64,000 bases of DNA from Acidihalobacter ferrooxydans (GCF_001975725.1 NZ_CP019434.1:2906792-2970791), one strand, 5' to 3'. Counted from the first letter of the stretch, positions 45,493-54,098 are shown. A program made the numbers and translations. Notes: generated by a model from the letters alone, not told the origin.

Positions 45493-45702
45493 ATGTACTC
45501 GATCGAAACCCTCGCCAGCTTCCGTCAACGCCTCGAAGCCCTGCGCATCGAGCACCGCGATCTCGACGCGGCGATCACTGCTCTGGCGGCCAACCCGGCC
45601 ATCGATCAGTTGCAGTTGTCGCGCATGAAACGACGCAAGCTTATGCTCAAGGATGCAATCGCGCGGCTGGAAAGCGAGTTGATCCCAGACCTCGACGCCT
45701 GA
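45493..45702 (+). CDS. YdcH-family protein (DUF465)
   Basis: 69-residue, highly charged, predicted helical protein of the YdcH/DUF465 group: SIETLASFRQRLEALRIEHRDLDAAI and LSRMKRRKLMLKDAIARLESEL. The paired helices with LKxxKLxLKD pattern are diagnostic. Function unknown. The ATG at 45493 is used; an upstream in-frame ATG at 45457 is not conserved. The stop lies three bases before repeat A5, and the gene is convergent with slyX. Confidence 0.88.
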   Translation: MYSIETLASFRQRLEALRIEHRDLDAAITALAANPAIDQLQLSRMKRRKLMLKDAIARLESELIPDLDA

Positions 45703-45705
45703 CCA

Positions 45706-45876
45706 ACCCGAATGTTTCACAACGACCAGCGATCTCGCGAGGCTCTTGATTCCACAAAGGATCTTTCCTCAGTCGGTCGTCATAACCGATACGCCGCTCC
45801 TTCGGAAAGTCCCTTGTGCCCCCCCTTGTGGAAACACTATCCGGCACGGCATCAGCACGCGTTGTGAAACATCATG
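45706..45876. repeat. Family A inverted-repeat element, copy A5
   Basis: 171 bp. Left ACCCGAATGTTTCACAACG, right GTTGTGAAACAT, after which the last bases of the terminus are lost. An insertion of about 11 bases near 45819-45830 repeats CCCTTGTG in tandem (CCCTTGTGCCCCCCCTTGTG), making it longer than other copies. It lies between the convergent genes ydcH and slyX, three bases after one stop and directly against the other. Confidence 0.87.
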
Positions 45877-45877
45877 T

Positions 45878-46084
45878 CTAATAATGTGGCGGCGGCGCCT
45901 CCTGCGCGGCGTCGCCAACCGCCGGCAACGCCAGCTCGGCCAGTTGTGCCTTGAGGCGCTCGATCATCAGCCACGCATCACGCAATTCGCGTTCACGCGC
46001 CAGCAAGGTGTCGGTCACCGCGTCCAGACCGGCCTCCAGATGCGTCATCCGTTCTTCCAGTTCGATCAGGCGTTGCGTATCCAT
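45878..46084 (-). CDS. slyX: SlyX family protein
   Basis: 68-residue coiled-coil protein. MDTQRLIELEERMTHLEAGLDAVTDTLLARERELRDAWLMIERLKAQL shows heptad-like leucines, and the C-terminus ends in the typical PPPHY. The start ATG at 46084 has GGAG 11 bases upstream; a longer frame to 46108 is unlikely. SlyX is widespread in gammaproteobacteria, function unknown. Confidence 0.9.
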   Translation of the reverse strand: MDTQRLIELEERMTHLEAGLDAVTDTLLARERELRDAWLMIERLKAQLAELALPAVGDAAQEAPPPHY

Positions 46085-46104
46085 GGGGCAAAGACTCCTC
46101 CGAC

Positions 46105-47028
46105 TCAATCGGTCGCGACCGGCTCGCGCGGAACCGGCTTAGGCAGCAACCGCGCCAGGCCGGCACCGAGCACCGTCGCGCCGAGAATGAACAAGTGCAG
46201 GTTGACGGCGGCCACCAAAGCCGCTTTGAGCGCCACGCCTTGCGGCGCCAGACCCGCCATCACACCGGCTTCGTAAGTACCCACGCCGGCCACGCCGTGT
46301 ACCGGCAGCACGCTGCCCAGCTCGCCGCCCACCACGCCCGGCAGCGTTACCAGCCACGGCAGCGGGTCAAAGCGGGTGAAGATGAACACCATCACGGCCA
46401 GTTTCACAGCCCAGTTCACCCCGGTCCAGAACCAGGCGCGCCAGAACAGCGCGGGCCGCTCCGGCAAACCCGCGAGCAGCGTCCGCGCCAGGGTCGCGAA
46501 ACGGCCATCGCGCCCGGCCAGCCGCGCACCCAGCCACGCCCGCGCGAAAAACATCGCAGCTGGCACCAGCAGCCAAAGCGCGAGCAAGGGCCCGCCGAGC
46601 GCATCGGGCAGATAACGCTGGCTGAGCGCCGACCAGCCAAAGGTCAGCAGGACGTGCAGATCCAGTACGCGCAACCACAGCAGCGACGGCACCGACCGAC
46701 TGACTGGTACGTCGAAGTAACGTCGCATCAGCACCGGGAACGCCGCCTCGCCGGTGCGCATCGGCAGCAGATTATTGAAGAAATTATGCAGCAAAGTCAG
46801 GCGCAGCGTGGCAATAAACTGCCCTTGCAATGCGGGACTGAAATAATCATAAATCCGCAACGCCCGCAGCCCATAGGTCAACAGCATCAATCCCAATGCA
46901 GCCAGCAGATCCGGCAGCGACAAACTCAGCCAGGGCATCAGCAGGCGACGCCAGCCGATCATGTGTTCGAGCCACGCCACGAAAGCGACAAAAATGAACA
47001 GCGCGAGCGCCCAGCGCCAAAGCCTCAT
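46105..47028 (-). CDS. Flippase-like/LPG synthase-type integral membrane protein
   Basis: 307-residue polytopic protein with about eight helices of the UPF0104/lysylphosphatidylglycerol-synthase transmembrane family. Conserved-looking family segments are LRLTLLHNFFNNLLPMRTGEAAFP near residue 90 and GVVGGELGSVLPVHGVAGVGTYEAG near 240, comparable to the GxxN and ExG motifs of the family. The catalytic MprF synthase domain is absent, so lipid or polyprenyl-linked transport is possible but unproven. The ATG at 47028 follows GAGGTGAGG. It lies 20 bases upstream of slyX on the same strand. Confidence 0.8.
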   Translation of the reverse strand: MRLWRWALALFIFVAFVAWLEHMIGWRRLLMPWLSLSLPDLLAALGLMLLTYGLRALRIYDYFSPALQGQFIATLRLTLLHNFFNNLLPMRTGEAAFPVLMRRYFDVPVSRSVPSLLWLRVLDLHVLLTFGWSALSQRYLPDALGGPLLALWLLVPAAMFFARAWLGARLAGRDGRFATLARTLLAGLPERPALFWRAWFWTGVNWAVKLAVMVFIFTRFDPLPWLVTLPGVVGGELGSVLPVHGVAGVGTYEAGVMAGLAPQGVALKAALVAAVNLHLFILGATVLGAGLARLLPKPVPREPVATD

Positions 47029-47488
47029 CGCCTCACCTCGCGCAGTACCGGCACGCACGCTCGGCGCCCGCGATGGCACCGGCGTGATGCAGTCGCCTGC
47101 CATCGCGCGAAGACAGTGCGCCGCGCCCAACATTCCCTGCCTGATTCATTCGCAGTGTCCATGGCCGGTACGCGCTTGCAGACAAATCCGCCCGAAGGAA
47201 CCAGGTCAGGATGGCGCTCACTATGCTCGCGCCCAGCCCAGCTATGTGCGCCATCGACCCAGGCGCCGACAGGACACGCACCCAGGAGGGCTTGTCAGGC
47301 AGAGCGCTGATGGCACGGGCATTTGAACCCGGATAATCCATTAGGCGAGGTCTCTTTGCCGGATCTTTGAAGCCAAAGCTCTGCGCAATCATCACCTCGT
47401 CTGATGCAATATCCGGGTGATACCAGGCAGGCGCCTCGCCTCATGGATGATCCAGGCTGATGCCGATGCATCAACCGCTGTTGTCTCC
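47029..47488. other. 460-bp gap, possibly with decayed coding sequence
   Basis: No confident gene. A 120-codon minus-strand frame (47033-47395) has a hydrophobic stretch (HIAGLGASIVSAILTWFL) but no family I recognise and runs up to the next gene start; composition is less coding-like than the neighbours. It could be a degraded membrane-protein gene. No A, B or C element is present here. Confidence 0.35.
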
Positions 47489-48748
47489 TCAGCCGTAGCG
47501 CGCGCCACCGAACACCGAGGCATCGCCATAGCCCAGCTTTTTCGCCACGTCGTCATCCGTCTCGCCGGCGAACATCGCCGCCAGAATCTCGCCTGTGGTC
47601 GGCCCAAGGGTGAAACCCTGATGTCCGTGACCGAAATCAAACCATAACCCTTTATGCTTCGGCGCCGGTCCGACCACGGGCAGCATGTCGGGCATGCAGG
47701 GCCGGTGACCGACCCACACGTCGTCGTTCACTGGCTCACCGACTTCCATCAGTTCGCGTGCGCCGGCTAAACCGCGTTCGAGTTGCCGCAGGTTTCTGGG
47801 TGCATCGCGATCGACCAACTCCGCGCCAGTCGCGATCCGCAAGCCGTCCACCATCGGCGAGAGCAACACGCCGTTCGCGGCGTCCTGGATCGGGCGATTC
47901 AGCGCCGTGGCCACCCTGAAATGACGATGGTAGCCGCGCTTCCAGACCATCGGCACACGGTAGCCAAAACGCCCTAGCAATTCCGGGGTCCACGGCCCCA
48001 GGGCGACGACAACATCGGACGCCTGCAGCGGTCCTTCGGCGCTGCGCACCTGCCAGCCGCCACCGTCCTGAGTCAACGTCTGCGCATCGCCGTTTACGAC
48101 ACGCCCGCCGCGGTCGACGAACAGTCTCGCATACGCAGCGACCAGACCACCCGGGTCCTTGACGGCCCAGGGATCGGTCCAGTGCACGGCGCCCGCCACT
48201 TCCCGACGCAAGGCCGGCTCCTCGGTCATCAGGGCGGCGCCGTCGAGTACGCGCGATTCGACGCCGTACGTCGCGCGCAAGCGCGCAGCCTCGCCGACCG
48301 CCTTGTCGAAGGCGCGCGGATCGCGGTGCATCTGATAGAAGCCCGTGCGTTGGACCAGCGCCTGTGCGCCTGCGGCTTCGATCAGTGGCGCGTGATCGGC
48401 GGTCGAACGTCCGGTCAGCCTGGAATAGGTCTGCGCGATGAGCCGGTGACGCCGTGTGGCCGAAGCGCGAAAGTACGACCACAACGGGCCCGCCGTCTTC
48501 AGCACAGCCGGCACATGGTAAACAAGGTCGTTGCTGTCACCGATTGCGTAGTGCCACAGCTTCGATGGCTCGTGGGGAATGGCGTAAGGCTCAGCCGCCT
48601 CCTGCTGGATCAGGCCGGCGTTGCCATAACTCGTCTCGCGCCCCGGTTCACGACGATCAAGCACCGTCACATCATGCCCGCGTGCCTGCAAAGCCAACGC
48701 TGCACCGATGCCCACCATACCGGCACCCAACACCACGATTTCCGCCAT
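47489..48748 (-). CDS. FAD-dependent D-amino-acid dehydrogenase-like oxidoreductase (DadA family)
   Basis: 419-residue DAO-fold protein. EIVVLGAGMVGIGAALALQARGHDVTVLDRR is the FAD-binding Rossmann segment (GxGxxG) at 3-33, TSYGNAGLI is the second flavin contact typical of DadA, and GVWFDFGHGHQGFTLGPTTG-like sequence near 385 (GLWFDFGHGHQGF, TLGPTTGE) closes the FAD site. The enzyme should oxidise D-amino acids or a related imino acid and pass electrons to quinone. Substrate is not determined by sequence; glycine or hydroxyproline oxidases share the fold. It stands alone, with no alr or racemase next to it. Confidence 0.87.
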   Translation of the reverse strand: MAEIVVLGAGMVGIGAALALQARGHDVTVLDRREPGRETSYGNAGLIQQEAAEPYAIPHEPSKLWHYAIGDSNDLVYHVPAVLKTAGPLWSYFRASATRRHRLIAQTYSRLTGRSTADHAPLIEAAGAQALVQRTGFYQMHRDPRAFDKAVGEAARLRATYGVESRVLDGAALMTEEPALRREVAGAVHWTDPWAVKDPGGLVAAYARLFVDRGGRVVNGDAQTLTQDGGGWQVRSAEGPLQASDVVVALGPWTPELLGRFGYRVPMVWKRGYHRHFRVATALNRPIQDAANGVLLSPMVDGLRIATGAELVDRDAPRNLRQLERGLAGARELMEVGEPVNDDVWVGHRPCMPDMLPVVGPAPKHKGLWFDFGHGHQGFTLGPTTGEILAAMFAGETDDDVAKKLGYGDASVFGGARYG

Positions 48749-48869
48749 CTACCTCACTCTCTGTCATCGTGAACGTCTACAGAGTCACGGATGCGCCCGC
48801 CAGTCAATGACGCTCACCCATACCATCCTGAATCGCATGCCCCTGAGCGCGCTCTACAGCGCGGCGCTA

Positions 48870-49358
48870 CTACTTCTTGCCCGGTGCGAAATAGTAATCG
48901 GTCAGCACGGCCACGTCCTTGCTCATCTCGCGGATCAAGTGATCCAGGCTGATGATCGCGTATTCGAGCAGGTTCACCGCGATGAACGGCTGCTCGACGC
49001 GCATGCGCTCATACATCGCGCGCGACAACTTGAGCAAGCGGGTCCGGTCCCGCGTCGCCCGCATCCGCGTCAGACGGGGCTTACGGTCGAAGAATGACAT
49101 CTCGCCCATCAACTCGCCCTGCCGGCGACGCCCGACATCGGTTTCCGACGCGCCGTTGTCATACAGCAGTACAATTTCGCCCTCGACGACGAAAAACAAG
49201 GCCTCTCCCACTTCACCGACATCCATAACGATTTGATGCCGATCGAAATAAACCTCCTCGGTATAATCGAGAATAACCTCGACCTCCTTGCGCGTCAGCG
49301 CGGCGCATAAGCCGTGTTCGCTGAGAAAAGAAACCAAATCCTCGATTTTCCTGGCCAT
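48870..49358 (-). CDS. Cyclic-nucleotide-binding-domain protein
   Basis: 162 residues. A helix (about 5-20) precedes a cNMP-binding beta-roll (about 30-135): GEALFFVVEGEIVLLYD and GELMGEMSFFDRKPRLTRMRATRD match the phosphate-binding cassette with its Glu and Arg, although the usual RSA is LTR. No helix-turn-helix or enzymatic domain follows; the C-terminus is helical. It could be a nucleotide-responsive adaptor. ATG at 49358 with GGAG eight bases upstream; the frame continues upstream into repeat sequence without meaning. Confidence 0.85.
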   Translation of the reverse strand: MARKIEDLVSFLSEHGLCAALTRKEVEVILDYTEEVYFDRHQIVMDVGEVGEALFFVVEGEIVLLYDNGASETDVGRRRQGELMGEMSFFDRKPRLTRMRATRDRTRLLKLSRAMYERMRVEQPFIAVNLLEYAIISLDHLIREMSKDVAVLTDYYFAPGKK

Positions 49359-49470
49359 CAATACCGCTCCACATGAATGCCTTGCTCGCCGTGCGAGTAT
49401 ATCAGCCTGTGACCTGTAAGCCTGCCGGGTGAGGAGGCGCGTGGGAAACGCAAGCCGGTTTCCCAAACTC

Positions 49471-49650
49471 ACGAGGAGCCTGCCGGCCTTGGTGGCGCGT
49501 GGCGAGGCGCGCGGGAAATAGAGGCCGGTTGCCCGGTCTTTTGAGGGCAATAGCGGCTCTATGCTATAAAAAAGCGGGGAGTGAACCCAGTATCCCATCA
49601 CCGCAGCCGATGCACGGGCCGATTCATTCCAGGTTCGACAAGCCCCTGGG
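49471..49650. repeat. Family B element, diverged copy
   Basis: Resembles the reverse orientation of the full B copies: left GAGCCTGCCGGCCTTGG, middle GTCTTTTGAGGGCAATAG, then CCCAGTATCCCATCACCGCAGCCGATG, right CCAGGTTCGACAAGCCC, followed by CTGG. A further partial GCCTGCCGG...GTTTCCCAAACTC precedes it (49417-49470), so two decayed units may be overlapping. It fills the gap between the cyclic-nucleotide protein gene and the next gene. Confidence 0.65.
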
Positions 49651-49685
49651 CTATGCTCAGACTCACGCCCATCGCAGGAACCGCC

Positions 49686-50150
49686 ATGTCCGATCCGTTA
49701 CGTGACCTTGAGCGTATCGCCGCCGAACTCGCGCCGTGCAGCACGCTCCTCGTCGCCCCGCCGAGCCATCCACTTGCGGCACGGTTTGCAGCGCAAGCCG
49801 ATTACCGGCGCTGTGACGCCGCAGCGTTGCTCGACGGCGACTGTACGCTCCCACGTCAGCAGCTGGCCCTGGTCGCGGACACGCTGGAACGACTCACGCC
49901 GACGCGCGCCGACGCGCTGCTGGCATTGCTGCGCGACCGCCTGGCCGAAACCCTCTACTGCCTGGCCGACCCGGCACGCTGGCCACCATCGCGCATGCTC
50001 GCGCTGGGTCTGCAACCGCTGGGCAGGTATCCGCGTGCCGGCGGCATCGCTCTGTATCACTTCGATCTCTACGACTACAAGCGCACACCCGACTGGCTCA
50101 ATGCGCGCAACTGGGCAAACCCCGAGCAATGGAATAAGCACCGCTGGTAG
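49686..50150 (+). CDS. Conserved protein of unknown function, probably DUF6231-type
   Basis: 154 residues, no signal peptide or helices. Segments STLLVAPPSHPLAARFAAQ and RADALLALLRDRLAETLYCLADP suggest a Rossmann-like fold, and the C-terminus ends in FDLYDYKRTPDWLNARNWANPEQWNKHRW (parts quoted), rich in Trp and Asn. I think it belongs to the DUF6231 group seen in pseudomonads and relatives, but this rests on memory. It precedes the BolA-type gene by about 68 bases; transcription may be shared. Confidence 0.7.
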   Translation: MSDPLRDLERIAAELAPCSTLLVAPPSHPLAARFAAQADYRRCDAAALLDGDCTLPRQQLALVADTLERLTPTRADALLALLRDRLAETLYCLADPARWPPSRMLALGLQPLGRYPRAGGIALYHFDLYDYKRTPDWLNARNWANPEQWNKHRW

Positions 50151-50218
50151 AGCCCGCCGACAGACGGCGTTAGAATGTCCGGTCGACACCCTACGGCCCT
50201 ATAACCCAAGGAATGTGC

Positions 50219-50455
50219 ATGACCCCAGAAACAGTGCAGCAAATCATCGAACAAGGCCTTCCCGGCAGCCATGTCGAGGTACAGGGCGATGGCAGCAAGT
50301 TCGAGGCACACGTCGTCAGCACGGAGTTTGCCGGCATGAACACCCTCAAGCGCCATCAGAAGGTCTACGCCCTGATTGGCGAGCACATCGCCAGCGGCGC
50401 GATCCACGCCCTGACCATCAAAGCCTACACGCCGGACGAATCCGGCGCGCAATAG
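50219..50455 (+). CDS. ibaG: BolA-family protein, IbaG-like
   Basis: 78 residues of the BolA fold: SHVEVQGDGSKFEAHVVSTEFAGMNTLKRHQKVYALIGEHI. The conserved GxGSKF and RHQKVYA segments with His at the expected place indicate the IbaG/YrbA branch, which binds glutaredoxin-bound [2Fe-2S] clusters. The ATG at 50219 has AAGGA six bases upstream; an ATG two codons earlier is possible. No yrb operon or glutaredoxin 4 gene is adjacent. Confidence 0.9.
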   Translation: MTPETVQQIIEQGLPGSHVEVQGDGSKFEAHVVSTEFAGMNTLKRHQKVYALIGEHIASGAIHALTIKAYTPDESGAQ

Positions 50456-50462
50456 CACCGCG

Positions 50463-50846
50463 TTACTGCAGCCGCATGCCGCCAGTGCCGCCGGTCGCCA
50501 ATTCACCCTGCACGCGTTCGTCCGTTACCGCAAAGCCCTCCAGAGCGTCGTCGATCAAACGCGCCAGAGGTGCGTCCATAAAGCTGCCGCACAGCCCGAT
50601 GATGACCTTTTCCGCATTTTCCAGCTCGACCGCCGCTGTCGCTTCGGCCTCCATCAGCTTCATCCCGAGCATATGGATCGCTGCCAGATTCATGTCCAGC
50701 GAGAACAGCAGGCCGTTGCGCAAGACCATGCGTTCCGGATCCTGCTCCGACAGCTCTCCACGCATATTCTTGAGCACGCCCGACACCTCGGACAGACAGC
50801 CTCGCATCAGATCGATAATCAAGCGGCCTTCGATTCGCTGCGCCAT
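50463..50846 (-). CDS. Conserved hypothetical protein
   Basis: 127 residues, mostly helical, no signal peptide or membrane helix. MAQRIEGRLIIDLMRGCLSEVSGVLKNMRGELSEQDPERMVLRNGLLFSLDMNL is typical of a small soluble helical protein; the C-terminus is Gly-rich. I do not recognise the family. The ATG at 50846 is preceded by GTAGGA. It is convergent with ibaG, seven bases away, and divergent from the next gene 72 bases away. Codon pattern fits real coding sequence. Confidence 0.65.
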   Translation of the reverse strand: MAQRIEGRLIIDLMRGCLSEVSGVLKNMRGELSEQDPERMVLRNGLLFSLDMNLAAIHMLGMKLMEAEATAAVELENAEKVIIGLCGSFMDAPLARLIDDALEGFAVTDERVQGELATGGTGGMRLQ

Positions 50847-50918
50847 TCCTACACTCCCACACGAGTCGCATGAAGCAAAGACGACGATTGTATACCGGGA
50901 CGCGCCAGGGCGACGCCG

Positions 50919-51350
50919 ATGATCAGCCCGAAAGGCCGCGAAGAAATCCTCAACCTGCTGCGCTCCGACCTGCTCAACGACTGGGCCGAAACCGATCGCA
51001 CGCTGAAAAACGTCGTGCGCATGCTGCTCAGCCAGCGCCCCGACCTGATCAAACTCTATTTTTTGCCCGGCGTCTGGGCGCAAATCATCCAACTCGAACG
51101 CAAACCCGCCGCCGCCGTGATTCTCGCCTCACTCAAAGGCGTGGTCGTTGCCGAAAGTGGCGCGCCCGCTGTCGTCAATGCCGACCAGGCACGCTTCTAC
51201 CTCACCACCCGCATTCCGGGCTACATGCAGATGGCGCGCGACTGGTGCCGTGCGCATCCCGGCGCCTGCCCCAAGGGCTGGGATCGCGAACCACCACCTC
51301 TGCCGGTGCGCCTCACCGCGCCGGGAACGACGCATGCTGACCCTGACTGA
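50919..51350 (+). CDS. Conserved hypothetical protein
   Basis: 143 residues. No recognised domain. Visible features are an amphipathic N-terminus (GREEILNLLRSDLLNDWAETDRTLKNVVRMLL), a hydrophobic middle (AAAVILASLKGVVVAESGAPAV) and a Pro-rich tail. It overlaps the start of the HExxH-type gene downstream by 17 bases, so the two are probably translated together. Function unknown; not present in any system I can name. Confidence 0.65.
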   Translation: MISPKGREEILNLLRSDLLNDWAETDRTLKNVVRMLLSQRPDLIKLYFLPGVWAQIIQLERKPAAAVILASLKGVVVAESGAPAVVNADQARFYLTTRIPGYMQMARDWCRAHPGACPKGWDREPPPLPVRLTAPGTTHADPD

Positions 51351-51816
51351 TCTGCCGCCGGACGCCGCGCACGCCCTGCTGCGCGACTATGGTCTGGAGT
51401 TGGTCCGGGTTGCGCCGGGCACAACGATTCCCGGCAGCTACTGGGGCGAACCGGAAGCGGGTCTGATCGGCACGCAGGTTTACGCACGCCCGGACACACC
51501 CGCCCATTCGCTGCTGCACGAAAGCTGCCACGCCATTTGCATGGACGCCGAACGCCGCGCGCAGTTGCACACCGATGCCGGCGGCACCGAGCAGGAAGAA
51601 AATGCGGTGTGTTATCTGCAAATCCTGCTTGCCGAACGCTTGCCCGGCCTGACTCGCGCACGGCTCATGCATGACATGGACACGTGGGGCTACAGCTTCC
51701 GCCTCGGCAGCGCCGCGGACTGGTTCGAACAGGACGCCACGGATGCCCGTGACTGGCTGCTCCGGCACGGCCTGATCGACGCGCAGGAACGCGCTGTGAT
51801 CCGACTGCGCACCTGA
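51334..51816 (+). CDS. Putative zinc-metallopeptidase-like protein with HExxH motif
   Basis: 160 residues. LLHESCHAIC at about residues 66-75 has the HExxH pattern (His-Glu-Ser-Cys-His) and EQEENAVCYLQ about 20 residues later offers a Glu as third ligand, the layout of short gluzincins. The fold is unknown; the protein is smaller than most peptidases and has no signal peptide. A soluble intracellular zinc enzyme or a relic is possible. ATG at 51334; the start overlaps the upstream hypothetical gene. A degraded A-type end may lie just after it (51832). Confidence 0.7.
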   Translation: MLTLTDLPPDAAHALLRDYGLELVRVAPGTTIPGSYWGEPEAGLIGTQVYARPDTPAHSLLHESCHAICMDAERRAQLHTDAGGTEQEENAVCYLQILLAERLPGLTRARLMHDMDTWGYSFRLGSAADWFEQDATDARDWLLRHGLIDAQERAVIRLRT

Positions 51817-51994
51817 ACCGGGCCAGCCCGAATAGTTCACCCGGTCGCCGGAAAATACTGATAATTCATACTGATTAATTACTGATCAAAATAAGAATTG
51901 TGCGTATATCAGCAGGTAACGAACGGTTACCGGGCGAACGCTGGGCGCGCCCTCTCACCGATCATCGCGTCCCCGGGTCAAATATCCGGTCTAG

Positions 51995-52155
51995 GAGCCT
52001 GTCGGACTTGGAAAGAATCGGCTGCGACGATGGGATAATGGGTCCATTTCCCCGCTCTTTTTCGTCGAATAGAACCACTATTGTCCTCAAAAGACCGTGA
52101 AACTGGCCTCCATTCCCCACTCGCCTCGCTTCGATCCTCCAGGTCCGACAAACTC
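51995..52155. repeat. Family B inverted-repeat element, full copy B2
   Basis: 161 bp, same length as B1 and the same orientation, with only a few substitutions. Ends GAGCCTGTCGGACTTGG and CCAGGTCCGACAAACTC. CTAG on both sides (51991-51994 and 52156-52159). The right CTAG is the stop codon region of ssb (TAG on the minus strand), so the insertion duplicated the stop site and left ssb intact. Confidence 0.9.
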
Positions 52156-52632
52156 CTAGAACGGCACGTCGTCGTCGAAATCCGGGATCGGCTCGGGATC
52201 GGCCTGTTTCGGCGCCGGTGCGCGAGAAGTACCGCCCTGCGGTTGCGCCTGTTGCGCCGGTGGCGAATCGAACTGCGCCGATCCACCGCCGCTGCGCCCG
52301 CCGAGCATTTGCATCTCGTTGGCAACGATTTCCGTGGTGTAACGATCCTGACCGTCCTTCCCCTGCCATTTACGCGTACGGATGCTCCCTTCGATATACA
52401 CCTGAGAGCCTTTGCGCAGGTATTCGGCAGCGATCTCGGCCAACCGATTGAAAAACACCACACGATGCCACTCGGTACGTTCCTGGGTATCGCCGGTATT
52501 CTTGTCGCGCCAGCTTTCGCTGGTGGCCAGATTGACATTGGTCACCGCGCCGCCGCTCGGCATGTAGCGGGTTTCAGGATCGGCGCCGAGATTGCCGATC
52601 AGTATGACTTTATTGACGCCTCTGCTGGCCAT
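52156..52632 (-). CDS. ssb: Single-stranded DNA-binding protein
   Basis: 158 residues. The OB fold (about 5-110) has [45 protein letters not shown] and [12 protein letters not shown] Gln/Ala/Pro-rich linker leads to the acidic tip ending DDDVPF, which recruits repair and replication proteins. The stop TAG lies at the edge of element B2. The ATG at 52632 gives MASRGVNK, the usual start. Divergent to nothing; yajR and ssb are on the same strand and separated by about 70 bases. Confidence 0.96.
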   Translation of the reverse strand: MASRGVNKVILIGNLGADPETRYMPSGGAVTNVNLATSESWRDKNTGDTQERTEWHRVVFFNRLAEIAAEYLRKGSQVYIEGSIRTRKWQGKDGQDRYTTEIVANEMQMLGGRSGGGSAQFDSPPAQQAQPQGGTSRAPAPKQADPEPIPDFDDDVPF

Positions 52633-52703
52633 GGGCGTTTGCCTCCATTGTGCTTGCCGTGGTCTCGCGCCAGCCCCGACGCGGGAAAGATCGGTATTCT
52701 ACG

Positions 52704-54098
52704 CTATGTGCCAGCCAGCGAAAACGCGCGCAGGCGCTCCTCATCCAGCGCGGCCCGGTCGACACGCAGGTAGGCGACGCCTTCGTCCGGCACCACCTGC
52801 GCCTCGGCAACGCCTGGAATCCGCGTCAGCTCGGTTTCGGTGGTGCGCACCAGATGGGGCTCAGGCACGGTCTCCAGATGCAGCACATAGCTGGCGAGGT
52901 AGCGTGGATTGCGCATGCTGCTGGCGAACAACAGCCAGATCGCGGACACACCGGCGCCAAGCAGGAACACGCCATCCACACCCCAGTGCTGATAGAACGC
53001 GCCACCCAGGGTGCCGCCCAGAAAAATGCCCAGGAACTGCGCCGTGGAGTAGACGCCCATCGCAGTGCCCTTGCGCGTAGGCGGCGAGAATTTCGCCACC
53101 AGCGACGGCAGCGTCGCCTCCAGTGTGTTGAAGGCCACAAAAAAGATCAGCATGACGGCGATAACCTCGAACAGCGAATGATCGCTGAACAGGTACATCA
53201 GCTCGCACAGCACAAGCGCGCCAATGGAGGACACGAAGATGGATTTCATCTTGCGGCGCTTCTCGGCGATGATCACGAACGGCAGCATGATGATGAACGC
53301 AATCAGCATCACCGGCAGATACACGCCCCACTGCTCATTCGGCGCAAGGTTGGTCATGTTTGTCAGCACCACCGGGAGGATGACGAAATTCGCGGTCAGC
53401 ACGAATTGCATGGTGAAAATGCCCAAATCCAGCCGCAGCAGTTCGCCATTGCGCAACACTTCGCCGAAACTGCCGACCACCACTTCGGTATCGCGGTGCA
53501 GATGGCTGCGCTGCGGCGTCGGCACCAGCACGGCGGTGATGGCTATTGCGCCGATGCCGAGCAGCGCAGTCAGCCAGAAAATACCATCGACTCCGACCCA
53601 TTCGTTAAGCAGAGGTCCGGCGACGATCCCGAGACTGAACGCAAAACCGATACTGATACCGATGGTGCCCATGATCTTGGTGCGGTGCTCGTCGCGTGTC
53701 AGATCGGCTGCCAGTGCCATGACGGTCGATGAAATGGCGCCAGCACCCTGCAGCGCCCGCCCAAGAATCACGCCGTAAATAGAATGAGAGAGACCGGCGA
53801 TGGCGCTGCCAATAATGAATATCGTCAAGCCAATGTAAATGACCGGTTTTCGGCCAATGCGGTCAGACAGCATGCCAAAGGGAATTTGCAAAATGGCCTG
53901 ACTCAGGCCGTAAATACCGATGGCCAGGCCGATCAGCAACGGGGTATGCCCGGTCAACTCCGCGCCGTATAGCGTGAAGACCGGCAAAATCATGAACAGG
54001 CCCAGCATGCGGACCATATAGATACCCGCCAGCGAATAGGCGGTACGCTTCTCCTGCGGTGACATACTGTTATCGAACCCGGATGACTTACGTCGCAT
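52704..54098 (-). CDS. yajR: MFS transporter YajR
   Basis: 464-residue twelve-helix major facilitator protein with a C-terminal domain. The order of conserved blocks (GIYMVRMLGLFMILPVF; GLAIGIYGLSQAILQIPFGMLSDRIGRKP; GRALQGAGAISSTVMAL; LIFFVAFNTLEATLPSL; GTAMGVYSTAQFLGIFLGG) matches E. coli YajR. The last 65 residues (PHLVRTTETELTRIPGVAEAQVV) are the ferredoxin-like YAM domain. The substrate is unknown. ATG at 54098 (GGGAG upstream) is preferred to 54116. Followed by ssb on the same strand; divergent from uvrA. Confidence 0.92.
   Translation of the reverse strand: MRRKSSGFDNSMSPQEKRTAYSLAGIYMVRMLGLFMILPVFTLYGAELTGHTPLLIGLAIGIYGLSQAILQIPFGMLSDRIGRKPVIYIGLTIFIIGSAIAGLSHSIYGVILGRALQGAGAISSTVMALAADLTRDEHRTKIMGTIGISIGFAFSLGIVAGPLLNEWVGVDGIFWLTALLGIGAIAITAVLVPTPQRSHLHRDTEVVVGSFGEVLRNGELLRLDLGIFTMQFVLTANFVILPVVLTNMTNLAPNEQWGVYLPVMLIAFIIMLPFVIIAEKRRKMKSIFVSSIGALVLCELMYLFSDHSLFEVIAVMLIFFVAFNTLEATLPSLVAKFSPPTRKGTAMGVYSTAQFLGIFLGGTLGGAFYQHWGVDGVFLLGAGVSAIWLLFASSMRNPRYLASYVLHLETVPEPHLVRTTETELTRIPGVAEAQVVPDEGVAYLRVDRAALDEERLRAFSLAGT

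Noticed and set aside
47033..47395. 120-codon minus-strand frame
   Set aside because: One hydrophobic stretch but no recognisable family; composition unlike neighbours; too weak to call a gene.
52081..52773. 230-codon plus-strand frame over B2 and ssb
   Set aside because: Runs through repeat B2 and opposite ssb; no conserved motif.
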